From Maritimibacter sp. (lineage in GTDB: Bacteria > Pseudomonadota > Alphaproteobacteria > Rhodobacterales > Rhodobacteraceae): a stretch of DNA of 7,445 nt. The notes beneath the pieces were generated by a model. It saw only the letters and a list, made by a program, of their open reading frames with translations. It had not been told where the DNA came from and searched no databases. The position numbers and the translations under genes are program-made. Every line of letters begins with the position of its first letter. The stretch's first letter is position 1. This document shows, piece by piece, positions 5,052-7,445 of the stretch. The DNA lies in the NCBI GenBank assembly GCA_003520545.1, contig DOUP01000220.1, forward strand, positions 1 to 7,445. The letters are read 5' to 3'.

Positions 5052-7220
5052 ATGCGCAGAAGTATCAGCTTCGGGTTGGAACGGATCGCGCTGACAGCGT
5101 TGCGTGCGCCACTCCTGTCTGCGATCGCGATGCTCGTTCTCCTAACAACCATCGCGCTGTCACTTCCGTCTCTCCAGTTCGACCAGCAGATCAACCGCGT
5201 GTTCCTGAGCGAAAGCCCGGTCTCGCAGATGCAACGAGACTTCGAGACGTCCCAGTCGCCAAAAACCTTGTCGATCATGGCCCGTATCAGCAGCGCCAAG
5301 CCGCTGACAGCCGAAGAAATGACCGCACTTCAGGCTATCGCACTTGATCTGGAATTCAACGAAGGCGTTCTGGCGGTCGGGTCACCATTCCTGCTTCGCA
5401 CACCGCCCGACGAAACGGCCCCCTCCGGACGACCCCTCTTCGGTCCGGACGTTCCGGCCAACTATTCGGAGGATGTGGATACCTTCGTCGCATTGGACAC
5501 GGGGCTTCCGACTTATCTCTCACGGGATCTGGACGCGGCACAGTTCACGATCACCGTGGACCGGGAGCAAACCGATCTGGAGACTGCCGAAGCCGAGGCG
5601 CGGGCGGTGATCGAAGCGGGTCTTCCGGACGGGCTGAGCTATGCAATCACCGGGGAAACACTGATCAGCCGGGAAATCTCGCGCGGGCTGAAACGCGATC
5701 TGGTCCGCCTGAACCTGGCGGGGATCGTGCTCGTGTCGCTGGCCACGCTTTTTCTGCTACGCGACGTCAGGATGACCCTCTTGACCGTGGTGCCTGCGTT
5801 CTTCGGAGCGGCGGGCGTGCTGGCCTTGTCGGTTTGGCTTGGATATCCGATCACGGTCCTGTCCAATGTCATCCCTATCTTGCTCCTCGTCTTGGGCGGT
5901 GCGAATTGCTTGCATCTGGCCCGCCACCTGCGCCACAGCAGCGGGTCGGTTCATGTCACCTTGCGAGAGATCGGACCGGCCTGCGCGCTGTCGTCGATCA
6001 CGACGGCATTCGCCTTTGCCTCCATCATGATCACGAAGAATTCGCAGGTCTTCGAATTCGCCGTGCTCGGCACCCTCGGCACCTTGTTGTCCTACCTGAT
6101 CTCGAACATCGCTTTCGCCCTTCTTGCGCTGCATCTCGGCGGGCGTTCCCGCAGGCCCACACGCGCCGGCGCGGCGCTGGCGGATTGGTTTGCCACGATG
6201 GGCGCACGCCGGCCCCGCATCACGACCATCGCGGCGGTCGGTTTGCTCGCGCTCACGGGGTTCGCCTTTACCCAAACGACGCCCTGGTTCGCGCTTCAGA
6301 ACAACCTGCCGAGAGACAGCCATTTGCGTGATACCAACGACGCGATTGCGGCGGATTTTGGGGGTGTGTTCCAAATGATCGTCGAGGTCGAGGACGACCC
6401 CGCCCGCACCCAAGCGGTCGCCGAAGCCCTGATCGAAGCAGCGCGGCCGGGCACGGTACTATCCGAGGCCGGTCTTGTCCGGTGGCGCGGGTCGGACCCA
6501 GGTGCCGCCTCGCAAGCGAATGGTCTTCTTCCTGACGGTCTGATCACGGCGCTACGCCCCGGCGAGGCAACCCAACGGATTTTCGTCACCATGCCGGAAC
6601 CGATGCGCGACGCCGAAACATTGAACCTATACGAACGGTTGTTCGAGGTCGCGCAACAGGCCGGTGCGGACCGGGTTTTCGGGATGCCCGTGGTCATGCG
6701 GCAAGAGGGCATGGCGCTGATCACCGAACTGGCGCGGAGCCTGGTGATCGCTTCGCTGGGCGCATCGCTTTTCGTGGCCTACGCCTTTCGCAAACCGTGC
6801 ATTCTGCCCCTGCTTCTCATCGTCAATGTCCTGCCCCTGATGATCGCGGGCGGCGCGCTGCATCTCTTCAACGAAGGGCGGCTGACCCCGACCGCCGTCC
6901 TCGCGTTGACCATCGCCTTCGGCATCGCCATCGACGACACCATTCATTTCCTGGGACGGTTCTACAGGTCACGCGAGAACGGGGAGTCGGTCGGCCCGGC
7001 GCTCAGGCTGGCGACCGGCAGCGCAGGGCAGTCCATGGTGCTGACGACGATGCTCTTGAGCGCTGGGCTGGCGGTGACGCTGTTCAGTGGTTTCGCCCCG
7101 ATCCGGCTGTTCGGCGGCATGATCATTGCTATTCTCTGGGCCGCCCTTCTGGCGGACTTGCTGGTATTGCCCGCTTTGCTGAACGTGAGGAATAAAGGAG
7201 GCTCCGAATGCGTGGAATGA
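5052..7220 (+). CDS. RND superfamily transporter, MMPL/HpnN-like (12 TM)
   Basis: Inner-membrane protein with two tandem repeats of one TM span, a periplasmic domain and five TM spans. Spans fall at about residues 20-40, 221-237, 241-262, 267-288, 308-327, 334-358 and then 389-407, 563-580, 582-604, 613-633, 655-678, 684-710. The soluble domains are about 41-205 and 410-560, smaller than in AcrB-type pumps. The layout fits the MMPL/Patched-like branch that moves lipids or other hydrophobic molecules. The second repeat has GIAIDDTIHF (D628, D629), the GxxxD proton-relay motif; the equivalent in repeat one is GGANCLHL with no acid. From the ATG at 5052 it has 722 aa; GAGG (5041-5044) lies 7 nt upstream. 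A GTG at 4992 is in frame but has no RBS, and N-terminal homology to related proteins would settle the choice. It overlaps the next gene by 13 nt. Cargo is unknown. Confidence 0.88.
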   Translation: MRRSISFGLERIALTALRAPLLSAIAMLVLLTTIALSLPSLQFDQQINRVFLSESPVSQMQRDFETSQSPKTLSIMARISSAKPLTAEEMTALQAIALDLEFNEGVLAVGSPFLLRTPPDETAPSGRPLFGPDVPANYSEDVDTFVALDTGLPTYLSRDLDAAQFTITVDREQTDLETAEAEARAVIEAGLPDGLSYAITGETLISREISRGLKRDLVRLNLAGIVLVSLATLFLLRDVRMTLLTVVPAFFGAAGVLALSVWLGYPITVLSNVIPILLLVLGGANCLHLARHLRHSSGSVHVTLREIGPACALSSITTAFAFASIMITKNSQVFEFAVLGTLGTLLSYLISNIAFALLALHLGGRSRRPTRAGAALADWFATMGARRPRITTIAAVGLLALTGFAFTQTTPWFALQNNLPRDSHLRDTNDAIAADFGGVFQMIVEVEDDPARTQAVAEALIEAARPGTVLSEAGLVRWRGSDPGAASQANGLLPDGLITALRPGEATQRIFVTMPEPMRDAETLNLYERLFEVAQQAGADRVFGMPVVMRQEGMALITELARSLVIASLGASLFVAYAFRKPCILPLLLIVNVLPLMIAGGALHLFNEGRLTPTAVLALTIAFGIAIDDTIHFLGRFYRSRENGESVGPALRLATGSAGQSMVLTTMLLSAGLAVTLFSGFAPIRLFGGMIIAILWAALLADLLVLPALLNVRNKGGSECVE
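7195..7201 (+). promoter_or_regulatory. Strong Shine-Dalgarno for the small secreted protein
   Basis: AAGGAGG, near-perfect, lies 6 nt before the ATG at 7208 and inside the end of the RND gene. It confirms a real gene start there, even though the reading frames overlap. Confidence 0.8.
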
Positions 7221-7445
7221 TCTTGGCGCTCGCGCTGGCCGCGCCCGGTCTCGCCGCAGCGGACCCTTTTCAGGCCCTTGCCGGTGCCTGGCAAGGGTCG
7301 GGCACGGTCCGCGAAACAACCGCGGCACCGTTGGAGCAGGTCCGCTGCCGGGTGACGAATACCTACGACGCAGCGCGCGGACATCTGACCGTGAAGGGGC
7401 TGTGTGTCCTCGCCGGTAGGCGGCTGGATATCGCCGGGGCGCTGA
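7208..7445 (+). CDS. Small secreted protein of unknown function, N-terminal part, truncated by window edge
   Basis: I do not recognise the family firmly. The 79 visible codons begin with a signal peptide (MRGMILALALAAPGLAAA, cleavage near AAA-DPF), so the product is probably periplasmic. The mature part starts FQALAGAWQGSGTVR, a short LAG-W-G-G pattern seen at the first strand of lipocalin-like or other small beta-barrel proteins, and has two cysteines (RCRV and LCVL) that could pair. The start is backed by an excellent SD (7195-7201). Its 13-nt overlap with the RND gene means co-expression, and a periplasmic helper or carrier for the transporter's cargo is a reasonable but untested idea. The C-terminus lies beyond the window. 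Confidence 0.75.
   Translation, partial: MRGMILALALAAPGLAAADPFQALAGAWQGSGTVRETTAAPLEQVRCRVTNTYDAARGHLTVKGLCVLAGRRLDIAGAL

Noticed and set aside
1..7445. Defence system, CRISPR array, prophage or insertion sequence
   Set aside because: No direct-repeat arrays, transposase motifs, integration sites or nuclease genes are visible. Composition is even, and all the genes are metabolic, transport or regulatory.

Overview
This is a high-GC, densely coded bacterial stretch. Gene content and protein style (a TAXI-TRAP transporter, an RpiR regulator, a class III aminotransferase, a BKACE enzyme and an MMPL-type RND protein) suggest an alphaproteobacterium, most likely Rhodobacterales/Roseobacter-like. 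That assignment is inference from gene families and GC bias; there is no rRNA or other phylogenetic marker here. Seven genes are supported, two of them cut by the window edges. I see no mobile element, CRISPR array, tRNA or rRNA.

Left half, minus strand, read right to left: an RpiR/MurR-type regulator (2695-1832, TTG start), then a TAXI-family TRAP solute-binding protein (1796-828), then a fused TRAP permease that leaves the window at base 1 (725-1). The gaps are 35 and 102 nt. The larger gap holds a perfect 10-bp hairpin that could set the binding protein above the permease.

Middle, plus strand, divergent from the regulator across about 100 nt: a PLP-dependent class III aminotransferase (2797-4116) overlapping a beta-keto acid cleavage enzyme (BKACE, formerly DUF849; 4113-4892) by a GTGA junction. 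The divergent gap carries a short inverted repeat and several TGTT(T)CA-like elements, which are candidate RpiR operators. The simplest reading is one locally regulated catabolic unit. The TRAP system would import a small organic acid, perhaps an amino acid. The aminotransferase would turn an amino group into a carbonyl. The BKACE protein would exchange the resulting beta-keto acid with acetyl-CoA to give acetoacetate and a new acyl-CoA. A beta-amino acid would fit this logic, but the substrate is not shown by the sequence. The BKACE keeps its apparent metal ligands but departs from the characterised enzyme at other active-site positions.

Right part, plus strand: after a 159-nt gap with a plausible promoter comes a 12-TM RND/MMPL-family membrane protein (5052-7220). 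It overlaps by 13 nt a small secreted protein that runs off the right edge (7208-7445). This looks like a separate envelope or lipid-transport operon, unrelated to the catabolic unit. Only its second repeat keeps the acidic proton-relay motif.
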